This document shows, one piece after another, positions 55,101 to 64,000 of a stretch of DNA of 64,000 bases. Source of the stretch: Nemophila menziesii (taxonomy: Eukaryota; Streptophyta; Magnoliopsida; Boraginales; Hydrophyllaceae); NCBI GenBank assembly GCA_029959085.1, contig JARWIR010000035.1:2881501-2945500 (forward strand), written 5' to 3'. A program made the position numbers and the translations under genes. Positions within the stretch are counted from its first letter, which is position 1, and the number at the start of each line of letters is the position of its first letter. The notes under the pieces are model-generated. The model saw only the letters and a program-made list of their open reading frames with translations, was not told the origin of the DNA and ran no database searches.

Positions 55101-57775
55101 ATAATCTCCCCCGGTTCTCTCACAGGTTCATAGGCAAGACGCCTATACTTCGGATTTTCAGAATTGAGAGCTGCCACTGTTTCTGTAAGCTCCTCCATCA
55201 TCTCAGGTGAATCTATTGTTAAAGCAGCCTGCAAGATATCATCAAAATTTAAGCAATTAAATACCTCTTGCGATGCTTGCTCTTCTACATCCATTCTGAA
55301 GCAATCTTCCTGAGAATCTGGGAATTTCATAGCTCGATATACATTGAATTTCACTTCCTCATCTTGTATCCTCATTGTCAATTCGCCATTTTCTACATCG
55401 ATCAATGTTCTCCCTGTAGCTAGGAATGGTCTACCCAAAATAATGGGGACATTTCTATCTGCATTGTATTCAAGTATTACGAAATCAACAGGAAATATAA
55501 GTGTACCTGCCTTAACAAGAACATCCTCAATGCGGCCTTCAGGATGAGCAAGAGACCTGTCCGCCATTTGCAAGACCATAGAGGTAGGTCTTGCGTTTCC
55601 AATTTTAAGCTTATCAAAGACTGACTTGGGCATCAAGTTGATGCTCGCCCCCAAATCACATAACGCCTTTCCTTTCCATTCTTCTCCAATCGATATGGGA
55701 ATCGTGAAACTCCCCGGATCAACTAACTTCGGAGGTAATTTACTCTGGCAAATCGCACTACACTCTTCAGGAAGGCCAATCATCTCATTATCACAGTAGG
55801 GCCTTTTATTAGTGAGGGCCCTCTTCAAAAACTTCGTATACTTAGGAATATCTCGAATTGCCTCAAGTAACGGAATATTAGTACTCAGACCCCTCACTCT
55901 ATTAAAGAACTTCTGAAAATCAACCATATCACCCTTTTTCTGAACTCGCGATGGAAACGGTGGTGGAGGGCGATTGCTTACAATTTCATCTCTCGTTTTC
56001 GGAATTTCTCTTGGTCTTTCTATCTCTTCTACCTCACTATCTTTCTCATTCTCTTTCTCTTTCTCACCCGCTTCCTTTTCTTTTCTTGGGACTTCTTTCT
56101 CTTTCATAACGGGAAAAGGAGGTGGAGGGAGGTTCTTACCACTTCTTAATGTGACAGCCTTGCAATCTTCACGTTGTGTTGGACTTTCCGTATCGCTAGG
56201 AAGTTGCCCTTGTGGACGCTGATTTAGCTGTTTATTAATTTGACTTAGCTGATTCTGGAAAATCTTCATATTTGCTTCAGCTGCGTTCTGACGTTCCAAA
56301 GCTTGAGTTTGAAGAGCAATCAAATTTTCAACGGTTTTCTGAAGAGTAACTACTCCTTCTTGTGGATGGGCAGGTAGAGCTTTCTGGTTTAAATTCTCAT
56401 CGTAGGTATTCTGAGGAGCTTGTCTTTGCTCATAATTGTTTTGATTCTGTCCTCCTTGATGATTGTTGTGTGGTCTTGGATTATAGTTGTTGCCTTGAGG
56501 ACGCGGCTGATACGCGTAAGTAGGATTGGCTGCCCCATTAGGATTTGAGTATTGAAACCCAGGATGGTTTCTGTTAGGCTGATATCCATTACCACTTGAA
56601 TTGAAATTACCTCTATTGGACATAAAATTCACTGATTCTTGGTTATTCAGACAACTTTCCTCATCATGATCATCTACCTTACAAATCGAACACATATACA
56701 CCTCTTGTGCAGCATGCACAGCTACCTTCTTACCCGAAAAACCTTCTTTTACAGCTAAAGTAAGCTGCTTCAACTGTTGCTCTATAGTATTCTGAATTTT
56801 ACTCTCAAACGTAGCAAATTTCTCTTCTATGTCAACATTATTCACTCCCTTAACTGGTGTTCTTACTGAGCTCCACCCAACTTCATTCTTGACTGTTCTC
56901 TCTAAAATGATCTTGGCATGAGCGGGTTGAACTTGAAGAAAACCTGCTCCACATAGCGTATCCAACTTCTCTCTCGAAGTTCCATCAAGGCCTCTATAAA
57001 AGATCTTTAACTGTTGTTGTTCTGAAAAGACATGATTGGGAACTTTCCGCAAACACATCTGAAATCTTGTCCAACTCCTACCCACAGTTTCCTCATATTC
57101 TTGACGGAAATGCGTCAATTCTAATTCAGCATCTAACCTCATGTTACTTGGGTAATACCTGTCAAAGAACGCAATCTCTAATTGGTCCCAATTAGTAATC
57201 TTCGTAGGATCTTGCGTATCGTGCCATTCACTTGCTCCATCAATGACAAAGAATTTAAAAGCAGCGAAATACATCTGTTCTCTTGAAACCCCTTGTGTGA
57301 TATAAGAATCACATATCTGTTTGAATTTCTGTACCGCTCTAAGAGGATCTTCCGATGGTCTTCCGCGAAAATTTCCAAAGTTTTGGAACTGAGCTAGCAT
57401 ACCCGAATCTGGACGGAATCTCGGAACATCTATATCTGGAGCACCGACTCCTATAGCAGGAGCACGGAATGGAACTTCTGGTGGACCATTAGTAAACCAC
57501 GGATCTTGATTCATCACGATCTGAACTTGAGGATTAGGATTCGCTGGTGGAACTGGAGGAATAACACCTGGAGCTAAAGGTTGGCCATTTGCATCTAGCT
57601 GGCCTTGTCCATTCTGTTGACCTTGAAGGTTGATATTCTCCATTCTGTTACTTAATTCTTCTACTTCTAAAGCTTCTCGTTCTCTTCTTCTTCTGTTTGC
57701 AAGTCTGATCAACGATTCTGGATTACTAAGGATCGGAGGTGTTGGCTCTAGATCCTTGAATAGCCTTCTTCGCAT
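52142..57775 (-). CDS. Athila Gag-Pol polyprotein, intact
   Basis: 1877 residues in one frame from the ATG at 57775. Gag: about 90-290 ([36 protein letters not shown]). Zinc knuckle CX2CX4HX4C at 362-375 ([14 protein letters not shown]). N/Q-rich linker, then the Athila-type conserved RVQKKGD at 611-617 and [15 protein letters not shown]. Aspartic protease at D707 ([12 protein letters not shown]). Reverse transcriptase about 1010-1200 ([27 protein letters not shown], active site FMDD at 1150-1153). RNase H D1299, E1338 or E1340, D1365. Integrase: zinc-binding H1509, H1516, C1540, C1550 (spacing slightly unusual), then D1579, D1638, E1674, exactly D-X58-D-X35-E. GPY/F-type module near 1800-1860 ([10 protein letters not shown]). 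Everything needed for copying and integration is present and open. No frameshift separates Gag and Pol. Confidence 0.97.
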   Translation of the reverse strand: MRRRLFKDLEPTPPILSNPESLIRLANRRRREREALEVEELSNRMENINLQGQQNGQGQLDANGQPLAPGVIPPVPPANPNPQVQIVMNQDPWFTNGPPEVPFRAPAIGVGAPDIDVPRFRPDSGMLAQFQNFGNFRGRPSEDPLRAVQKFKQICDSYITQGVSREQMYFAAFKFFVIDGASEWHDTQDPTKITNWDQLEIAFFDRYYPSNMRLDAELELTHFRQEYEETVGRSWTRFQMCLRKVPNHVFSEQQQLKIFYRGLDGTSREKLDTLCGAGFLQVQPAHAKIILERTVKNEVGWSSVRTPVKGVNNVDIEEKFATFESKIQNTIEQQLKQLTLAVKEGFSGKKVAVHAAQEVYMCSICKVDDHDEESCLNNQESVNFMSNRGNFNSSGNGYQPNRNHPGFQYSNPNGAANPTYAYQPRPQGNNYNPRPHNNHQGGQNQNNYEQRQAPQNTYDENLNQKALPAHPQEGVVTLQKTVENLIALQTQALERQNAAEANMKIFQNQLSQINKQLNQRPQGQLPSDTESPTQREDCKAVTLRSGKNLPPPPFPVMKEKEVPRKEKEAGEKEKENEKDSEVEEIERPREIPKTRDEIVSNRPPPPFPSRVQKKGDMVDFQKFFNRVRGLSTNIPLLEAIRDIPKYTKFLKRALTNKRPYCDNEMIGLPEECSAICQSKLPPKLVDPGSFTIPISIGEEWKGKALCDLGASINLMPKSVFDKLKIGNARPTSMVLQMADRSLAHPEGRIEDVLVKAGTLIFPVDFVILEYNADRNVPIILGRPFLATGRTLIDVENGELTMRIQDEEVKFNVYRAMKFPDSQEDCFRMDVEEQASQEVFNCLNFDDILQAALTIDSPEMMEELTETVAALNSENPKYRRLAYEPVREPGEIIPKKKPSIESPPELEEKPLPAHLRYAYLGTNETLPVIVSANLTGPQEDKLLRVLRANKEAIGWTIADIKGISPSYCQHKIILEDVNARSVEGQGRLMPAMKDVVKKEVIKLLDAGIIYPISSSEWVSPVQCVPKKGGMTTVLNDKNEAIPSRTVVGWRVCMDYRKLNKATRKDHFPLPFIDQMLDKLAGREYYCFLDGYSGYNQIYVAPEDQHKTTFTCPFGTFAYRRMPFGLCNAPATFQRCMMAIFWDMIDNFLEVFMDDFSVFGDDFDICLDNLEKVLVRCKETDLVLNWEKCHFMVREGIVLGHKVSSVGLEVDRAKIEVIKTLPPPVSVKGVRSFLGHAGFYRRFIKDFSKIAKPLCNLLEKDCKFLFDEACLAAFQAIKEKLISAPIVLPPDWNLPFEVMCDASDLCMGAVLGQRKEKVFHSIYYASKTFSGAQINYTVTEKELLAVVYSFDKFRSYLLGAKVIVYTDHSAIRFLMEKKDTKPRLIRWVLLLQEFDLEIKDRKGCENQVADHLSRLEGSEMNSGTEAVREEFPDESLFVVRDYEAPWYADIANLVVSGVFPEGSTYQERKRLVHRARQFFWEDPFLYKVCADQMIRRCVAREETQAIIAGCHDSLYGGHFKGDRTAAKVFQSGFYWPSLIKDCHEYVKKFTRCQFTGNISKRDEMPRNNVLEVEIFDVWGIDFMGPFVPSNGNLYILLAVDYVSKWVEAVALSINDSRVVIKFLKSHIFTRHGTPRVIISDGGSHFVNKYLKTVLEKYGVRHRVSTAYHPQSNGQAEVSNRKVKSILEKTVGPTRKDWSMKLDDALWAYRTAFKTPVGASPYRMVYGKACHLPLELEMGAYWAIAQLNLDPILAGKNRMMKLNELDEFRLHAYENAKLYKENTKKWHDNRIRPKNFEVGQRVLKYNSKFSNYPGKLRSKWSGPYIVTKVTPHGAIEIEHPLENRTFMVNGHRLKIYHGGEDTNRSEDPHPGEVMYLLETP

Positions 57776-57884
57776 ACACCAAACCTAAAAACCTGAAAAA
57801 GCTAACAAACAAAAAGCGTAAAACTGATAAAATAAAATAAATGCACTTATCACTAAAGGATAAACACCGTGGTCACACGCTACC

Positions 57885-57903
57885 GTCCCCGGCAGCGGCG
57901 CCA
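57885..57903 (-). promoter_or_regulatory. Primer binding site (tRNA-Asp type), element 2
   Basis: TGGCGCCGCTGCCGGGGAC in coding sense, 6 bases from the LTR, identical to element 1. Confidence 0.9.
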
Positions 57904-57909
57904 AAAACT

Positions 57910-59471
57910 TGGTGGTCCTTTGTGTGTTCTAAAAACAAATGCAAATGCTAATCGAACCACAACCGCAAGTGTACGGTTGTCCCAAGTAGTATGTATGATA
58001 ATACAGATTCGTTCCAAGGACGGATGGTTGATCACAATGTTTAGCAAGTAGTGATTGATGCACTTATGAAAATAAAAGATATAAAAATGTTTGTTTGGTT
58101 TTGTTGATTAAAGCTAATGAATAAAAGACAAATAATTAAATGCAAGTAGAAGCTAAGACGCAAGTAAAATAAGTGAAAACGCAATATGAGAGGTAGTACT
58201 TGAGAACGCAAGGATCCTCCTAATCTTATTTCCTAACTTATGTTGTTTAAGGGCTAAATTGGTCAATTACAATGGTCGGGATTCTAAATTCCTTATACCC
58301 CCGTCAGGGTGGACTATAAAGCAATCCTAAAGTGTCACTAGTCCCGTCAGGGTAAATATGATCCACCGTTGGATGATTAAGTGTTTTACCTCATTGGCCC
58401 TAGAATTAGCTAAGTTCGTCAGAATCAATAGCTTTTATCCTAGATTGAATAATTAATTCTATACCTAAACCCTCCGTCAGGATGATCCACACGCCACATA
58501 TGTGGAATAGCTTAGATACTAATACCTAATTTTAGTTCGCGACTCTAAAATCAGTAAATAATCACAAATTATCGAAAAGAGTAATGAACTCAATCTAATT
58601 TAATTTAGCATAAACCCAAATTCAACATTCGTTATTTCATAAAATTAAGATTCACCCATTGTTTGTTCTCAAGCACTATGGAAAAGCTTAGCTCATATTA
58701 AAATTAAAAACTAAATTAAAAGAATTGGAATTCATATTGTTTACAAAATTAAAATATAAAAAGAACCTAATTTCCGGAATTGGAATGACTACGAACGGAG
58801 CTATTGACCCACTCCAGCTCTTGTAGCTTCTTCTTTCTTCCTTCTGTTGCTTCTCTCTGGTGTTTAATCTTGTGAAATGTGAATTGTGTGAAAAATATAA
58901 GTCCAGACCTCCTTTTATAAGCATAAATTCGTTCTAGGGCTTGGACCAGAAAATAGAATATTAATTAAATGTCGAAGCCCACTTTCTAAGCCCAAAATCC
59001 CGTAACTGCTGATACACCTTCACTAAAACGGCTTTTCCCGATGCGTTATGACTCCGATTGACCTCATTCCAGTTTCTAAAGTTCCGTAACTCGATAAGAA
59101 ATGATTTCTCTTCAAAGGTCAGCGGCTAAATCATCGCTTAAGCACCTCGAAATCAGAAATCTATGGCCTGGAAAGTGGATTTTCAGCTCTAAAAATAATA
59201 TCTTCGGGATTTGTCTTCAAGTCTTGACTCTAATTCACGATCTTTGACCTTCTCCTCGGATTCCTCTCCTAGCTAGCATCTAAAACCTGTAAACTTTACA
59301 CTAAAAATACCAATATTACGCGCAAAAGTTTAATAAATTAAAAATGCTAGAAATAAAAAGGTAATTCAGGATTATTGAATATTTAGTACAAAAGTCTATC
59401 AAATTAATTAAATAAACACAAAAAATGATGTCTCCTAAGGGTCTAAAATAAGAACAATTAGGGAGACATCA
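57910..59471 (-). repeat. Athila element 2 LTR (coding 5' side)
   Basis: 1562-bp direct repeat of 46645-48206. Carries the promoter for Gag-Pol. Ends TG...CA. Confidence 0.95.
58912..58920 (-). promoter_or_regulatory. TATA box of Athila element 2
   Basis: TTATAAAAG on the minus strand, about 550 bases from the U3 end, in the same relative area as the TATA of element 1. Confidence 0.6.
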
Positions 59472-59476
59472 ATATT

Positions 59477-62400
59477 CTTGTATCCATGAGTTATGAACTC
59501 CAAAAGACATTTTAAGCATGATATTCTGATTTATCCTTAAATATCTTAGAATATGTATATTCACTTAGTATGACCTTTAGATATTAGTTATCTAATACCA
59601 AGAAAAAAGGTAAGGGCGTTAATGGAAATTGTTTCCGTAATTTCTTGAACTTCAATTAATTCACGAAAAGGGTATTGGATACTCGTAGTAGTTTAGGAGT
59701 ACGCAAAATGTTGCATATTCTAAAGATTAATAGACAAATAAGAATAAGAGAAGTTAAATTGCAATTTCGGTAATGGAGCAATTGTTTCAGCCACAATTAT
59801 AATAACTAATTCTTTAAAGATGCATATGGCAAAAAATATATTGTAAGAAAACTGTATTTTTGTTCGTAAACTTGTTTTCGAACAAAATGGTCATTAGATC
59901 ATAAGATAGTTATGGTGTATTAATGTAATATAAAATGACCAATGGAGTTTTTCATAGTGATGAATTACACCCTATTGGATACTTCCAATATGGTGATTAT
60001 AATTGCCTAAAGTAACTATGTAACAGTGTTATAGTTGTTTCTAGTCATAAATCGAAATAGATAATCGTACTAATCAAACCTTATTTTTGGTGTTATAGAC
60101 TAAGTCATAAACTGTAAGAAAAAAGTTTACTAATTTCACAAGGAAGATTTCCTTGAAGAATATGATTTTGAATCATATGAAACTTGTGAGACTTATCTTA
60201 GTGCAATATGAGTAAATCTCATTTTGATGAAAATGGAGACAATGTAAATGACTTCTTATGTCCACTATATATTGATGTATATGGTCAGTCCAAACTTTAG
60301 ACAAAGATAGATATTCTTACTTCATCTCCTTCACTAACTATATAGCATATATAGATGTGTTTACCAAGTGTAACACCAATATAAATGATTTGAAATGTTC
60401 AAACTACTATTGAGTGAAGTTGAAAGCAAGAATATAAGAGTATGAAGGAAGTAAGATATCAACCTGTAGAGGTGAAAATATTAGCAATGCATTATAGATT
60501 ATCTATGACAAAATTAGATTTCTCCTCAGTGAACATATCCAGGAATACCAAGGTTAATGGTGTGTCCGGAAAGAGAAATTGCATTTTACTGGATATAGTG
60601 CAATCCATGATAAGATTCACTGATTTTCGAATATTCTTATGGGGTTATGTTTTAAAGTCAATTGCATACTTATTGGACTCTTAGGTCCCACTAAATAGTC
60701 GATAAAATCCATATGTGATATGGAGATAACATGAGTTAAACCTCAAACTGTATAAGTTTGAAGTTGACTGATTTATGTTAAACGACTTATGATGGTTAAG
60801 CTTGAGTTGAGATCTTTCAAATATAGATTTGTTGGATACCCAAAGAAAATGACATGATTATATTCCTACACCATTCTGAACACAAAAAGTTTGTGGTAAG
60901 GAATACAACCTTTCCAGATTGGAATTCCATAGTGAAGGGATTCATAATGTAGAAATAGATCAAAATGAAACAAAGATTTCAGAGTTATTTATACAAGCTA
61001 TAGAGCATTAGATGCACGTCGATATGTCTTTCCTTGATGACTTAATAGTTTCATTTAAGGATCAAGTCTCAAACTGTGAGTAATTAGGGACGATTAATGA
61101 ACCTCTTTTGGAACAAGGAAGTTAAAAAATAATCAAGAGTAAGAAGAATTTATTGTACACAAGCCTTCTATAGGTTATATAGATATCATCATACACTAAA
61201 CTTAATTGTAATAATGGTGATAGTTTGTTGAGGAAATCATATATATGATAACCCCATCAAGTGATGATCCTAAATCCCTATGAAGAGGCAATGACTAGTC
61301 TAGATAGTGACAAGTGGTTATGAACCAAAGAATCTGAATTAGTATCTATAATAACCAATAAAGTATAGTACTTTGGTTGAATCTTTAATAGATATTAGAT
61401 CCATTTATAGTAAATGGGTTCTAGGGAAATTATTGGAGTAGACGATAAGGTAGAGACCTATAACCTCCTTATAATTGCTAAGCGTTTAAATTAAGAGGAA
61501 AACATTTATTATGGTGAACTCCTTTTTGATAGAAATGCTTAATTTATTTCAAATTCTACTATTAGTAACTACATACTATTATTATGAGTTATGGTAATAT
61601 CATGTGAGAATAGTTTTCACTAAATGGGAGTCTATGACGTCCTTAAGACCAATCCTAAAGGTCTCATATTGTCATTTACTCATAATAAAATATGTAAGTT
61701 CCAATAATCCATTTAATGGATTCAGAAAATGTCACTAAGTTGGATTATTCTCTTTCATACAATCAAATAGTTTGATTTAATTATTTTAGAATAAGATTCA
61801 TAAGAGTACAAAGGACTAGTGGAAGTATGCATATCTTCCTAGTGTTATATGTAGATGACATATTATCACATAAGGATATGATATGCCAACGAAGCAGATA
61901 AACCAAGTTTTTGATTGTCTAAAAGTTCTCCATGAAAGATTTAGGAAAAGTAGCTTATATTCTTTGAATTGGGATCTATAGAGATAGATTAAATAAGCTA
62001 CTTGACCTATATCAATCTTAGCACATTTATACATTTTTTTGAAGTATTACATGGAAATTCCAAGAGGAGCTATTTAACAATAGGCTTTGGAATTTACTCT
62101 TAATGGCAGGGTTTGTTCTAGGACCCTAAAAGTAATAGAATGAGTGTATATAGTCCTATTTTTTAAAACAATAAGGATCTATCCATCATACCATGAAAAT
62201 GTATAAAGCCTAAAGTACACTACACGCTAGGAGTAGCGAGTAGGTATGAACGTAACCTTGATGAGGAATATTGGAAAGTAGTAAAGACTATCCTTAAGTA
62301 CTTAAGAAGTATTAAGGACACATTCGTCATATGTGGAGTATATAAGTTGAAGCTAATTGGGTATATAGATGTTTGTTTTGCTTCAAACGTGGATGATAGC

Positions 62401-62845
62401 AAAGCAAGATATGGTTGTGTCTATATAGAGGAGAAGTAAATTGGAATAGTTCTAATCAAGACACTGTAACAGATTTCGGTTACTAGAAGTAGAGTACATA
62501 GCAGCATAAGATGCAACTATGCCAGTGGGTTGGATAAAATAGTTCTTTATATATACATAGTGTGGTTTTCAAAATATAGATATTGTTTCTTTATACAATG
62601 ACAATATTTTAGATATTGTATGATTAAAGAAACCTAGAATAAACTATATATCCAAACAAAATCTGCAATAGTACTGCTTGATTTGAGATATAATTGAACA
62701 TGAAGATGTTCACATTAAATAGGTAGAAGGAAGGAACACGATGTATATCTATTCATCTAAGTGTGTCTATCAAAAGAGTCTGATGAGAACAAACTGTTTA
62801 TGAATAATGGTACTTGAACGATTGGGTCTAGGCCAAGTGGGAGAT
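59477..62845 (+). pseudogene. Copia pol relic (protease, integrase, RT, RNase H)
   Basis: Heavily mutated, but the order is readable. Protease/linker near 59660-59800 (LDTRSS, degraded from LDTG; later NFGNGA). GAG-pre-integrase near 60100-60180 (DFLEEYDFESYETCE). Integrase 60280-61000 (YSYFISFT; NGVSGKRNCILLDIVQSMIR and FLWGYVLKSIAYLL at 60540-60684; then RFVGYPKK near 60830). RT begins near 61280 (AMTSLDSDKW), with active site FLVLYVDDIL at about 61836-61866, SMKDLGKVAYI and GIYRDR. RNase H region 62230-62440 (SRYERNLDEEYWKVVKTILK, then YLRS). Stops and frameshifts throughout make it inactive. Its 5' part (Gag) is displaced by Athila element 2. Confidence 0.85.
62832..62845 (+). promoter_or_regulatory. 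Copia polypurine tract
   Basis: gccaagtgggagat directly before the TGTTGGGATT start of the 3' LTR; the usual copia layout. Confidence 0.82.
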
Positions 62846-64000
62846 TGTTGGGATTATTCCCTAGACCCGATCGTTTTGTAATGAACACGAGTGTTTACTG
62901 TACACGATAATAGTTATCACTACAGTATTGATTAAAGAAATTGTTTCCTTGAATCCATAGCAAACATTTATGGTTATGGTATTCATCTACATAATATAAA
63001 GGCAAAACCTTGATTAAGTTATGAACTAGATATCATAAGGTGTTATGATACGATAATCTAGCTCATAGGACTTAATCTAAACTTGTTCTTAATAGTAGGA
63101 TCATCGAGTTATGACCTCGATGATCTGGTTAGATTAATATGTAGCTAACAAGTATTTACTGGATAAATATCGGTAGTTCTGGTTTATCGAGTTAGGTGCA
63201 TAGATAATGCACATAGAGATGTGATTATCGAACCGACAAAAATTAGAGATTTCTAATGGTTAATTACCTTGAACTGTCAAGTAGGTTAATCTCTATAAGG
63301 ATTTTTATAATTGTAATCCTTTGACCTGAGATAATCAATAGAGTTGTCTATGTGTTTTTTATGTTTTGATACTGGACTACTAGTGTGTCATAATGCTAGT
63401 CGAAAGGATATTGGACGTAGCTAAGTATATATGCTCATAGGGATGAGTCAAGATGGAATCTATCAACTCTAGGTAAAGAGTTTGAGCTCTACGATGTCAT
63501 AAGATTATAATGATTGTATCGAATCCTTGGCCAAGGTGATAGAATGAATGAAGAAAGGAGTTTCTTAGGTCTTTCGTCAATCGTTGATAATCGACGTGTA
63601 ACGTAGTTGATTTTCTAATGGGGTTTGACAGTTGTACCATATCTTAGGATAATCCGGAGCTGTAAAGATAGAGGGAAGACATGTATAATCCTTCACCGGG
63701 TTCTTTGTACAGAGTTACTTCACGTTATCCGGTCGTTGGGGAGTGTTGTTAGACGCCAACCTCGATTAGTAGTTAATTTAATTAACTACTACCGGTTTAA
63801 CGATGAACCCACGTAGTCGCACACTAACGAATGCATTGTACTTGCTTCATGACGTTAATTAATATTATTATTAGATAATAAATATTAATTAATTATATAC
63901 TTGGAATATTGGTATATTAATTTGCTAGCACAAATTAATATTCTAATATAAGACCGATCTAAGGCAAAAGAGAAAAAAGGGAAAAAGGTCATAGGTTCGT
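62846..64000 (+). repeat. Copia 3' LTR, partial
   Basis: Matches 30222-30453 plus 39796 onward and runs off the window end; about 360 more bases are expected. It preserves the empty insertion site for Athila element 1 at about 63068. Confidence 0.9.

Larger units (their letters stand above)
46645..59471 (-). mobile_element. Complete Athila-clade Ty3/gypsy retrotransposon (element 2)
   Basis: 12827 bp, coded on the minus strand: LTR (57910-59471), primer site, leader, Gag-Pol (52142-57775), conserved motif, GC-rich repeats, ORF3 (49679-50995), 3' region, polypurine tract, LTR (46645-48206). The frames are open and the known catalytic residues are present. About 13 differences in 1562 LTR bases by eye (0.8%) make it the youngest insertion in the window, less than about a million years old at usual plant rates. 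It could still be mobile or could supply proteins to elements such as 30454-39790. No full-length env with membrane features is seen. Confidence 0.95.
46640..59476. repeat. Target-site duplication ATATT around Athila element 2
   Basis: ATATT at 46640-46644 and 59472-59476, directly outside the TG...CA ends. Confidence 0.95.
30222..64000 (+). mobile_element. Ty1/copia retrotransposon, old, host to nested insertions
   Basis: 5' LTR begins TGTTGGGATT at 30222. It is interrupted by an Athila element (30454-39790) and resumes at 39796-41082. A Met-tRNA-type primer site follows. The internal region runs to the purine tract before the 3' LTR at 62846, which runs off the window. Internal sequence is further split by a MULE (41624-45208) and a second Athila element (46645-59471). 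Without insertions the internal region is about 5.3 kb, normal for copia. Coding order is protease, integrase, RT, RNase H, all on the plus strand. LTR copies differ by about 7% in a roughly 300-base stretch compared by eye, so it is much older than its insertions. Lineage probably Tork/Angela-like. Confidence 0.88.

Overview
This is a gene-poor, AT-rich stretch of a plant nuclear genome, most likely a eudicot. The evidence is the set of families present: Athila-clade Ty3/gypsy and Ty1/copia LTR retrotransposons, a Mutator-like element (MULE) carrying a plant-mobile-domain gene, an L1-type LINE relic with a DUF4283-like ORF1, and decayed copies of plant gene families (GH3 beta-xylosidase, HD-Zip IV homeobox factor, G-type lectin receptor kinase). 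I found no intact host gene, no RNA gene and no CRISPR array. The species cannot be named from the sequence.

Left third (1-25 kb): a graveyard of segmental duplications. Block A (1-2945) recurs almost unchanged 17.26 kb downstream (17265-about 20300); each copy holds the same broken beta-xylosidase exon. Between them lie two tandem copies of a 4.7-4.9 kb block B (2946-7672 and 7673-12534), each carrying the 3' half of an HD-Zip IV gene on the minus strand, then a three-exon kinase end of a G-type receptor kinase (12689-15106) split by a solo Athila LTR. A second solo LTR (20538-22040) and a partial third B block (23580-24930) follow.

Middle (25-30.2 kb): a LINE relic (DUF4283-like ORF1 plus the start of the ORF2 endonuclease) and a badly decayed gene relic, possibly from a transposon-associated family.

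Right half (30.2-64 kb): one old Ty1/copia element (30222 to beyond the window end) into which three other elements were inserted. A 9.3 kb non-autonomous Athila element (30454-39790, target duplication AGGAC) sits in its 5' LTR. A 3.6 kb MULE (41624-45208) and a 12.8 kb apparently complete Athila element (46645-59471, target duplication ATATT) sit in its internal region. Both Athila elements are coded on the minus strand. The complete one has an uninterrupted 1877-residue Gag-PR-RT-RNaseH-IN polyprotein with all catalytic residues, a separate 438-residue ORF3, a tRNA-Asp-type primer site and LTRs that differ by about 0.8% by eye. The other keeps Gag-PR (one stop codon) and a shortened ORF3, has lost RT, RNase H and most of integrase, and looks like a parasite of the complete type.

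The most interesting signals are in the non-coding parts of the two Athila elements. A purine-rich 13-14 base motif identical to the LTR-adjacent polypurine tract recurs five times per element at matching places. There are also conserved hairpins beside several of these tracts, a 40-base identical motif just after the pol-end stop codon, and GC-rich tandem repeats between pol and ORF3. The MULE has 9-bp-stem hairpins clustered in its ends and a plant-mobile-domain gene fused tail-to-tail with a truncated transposase.
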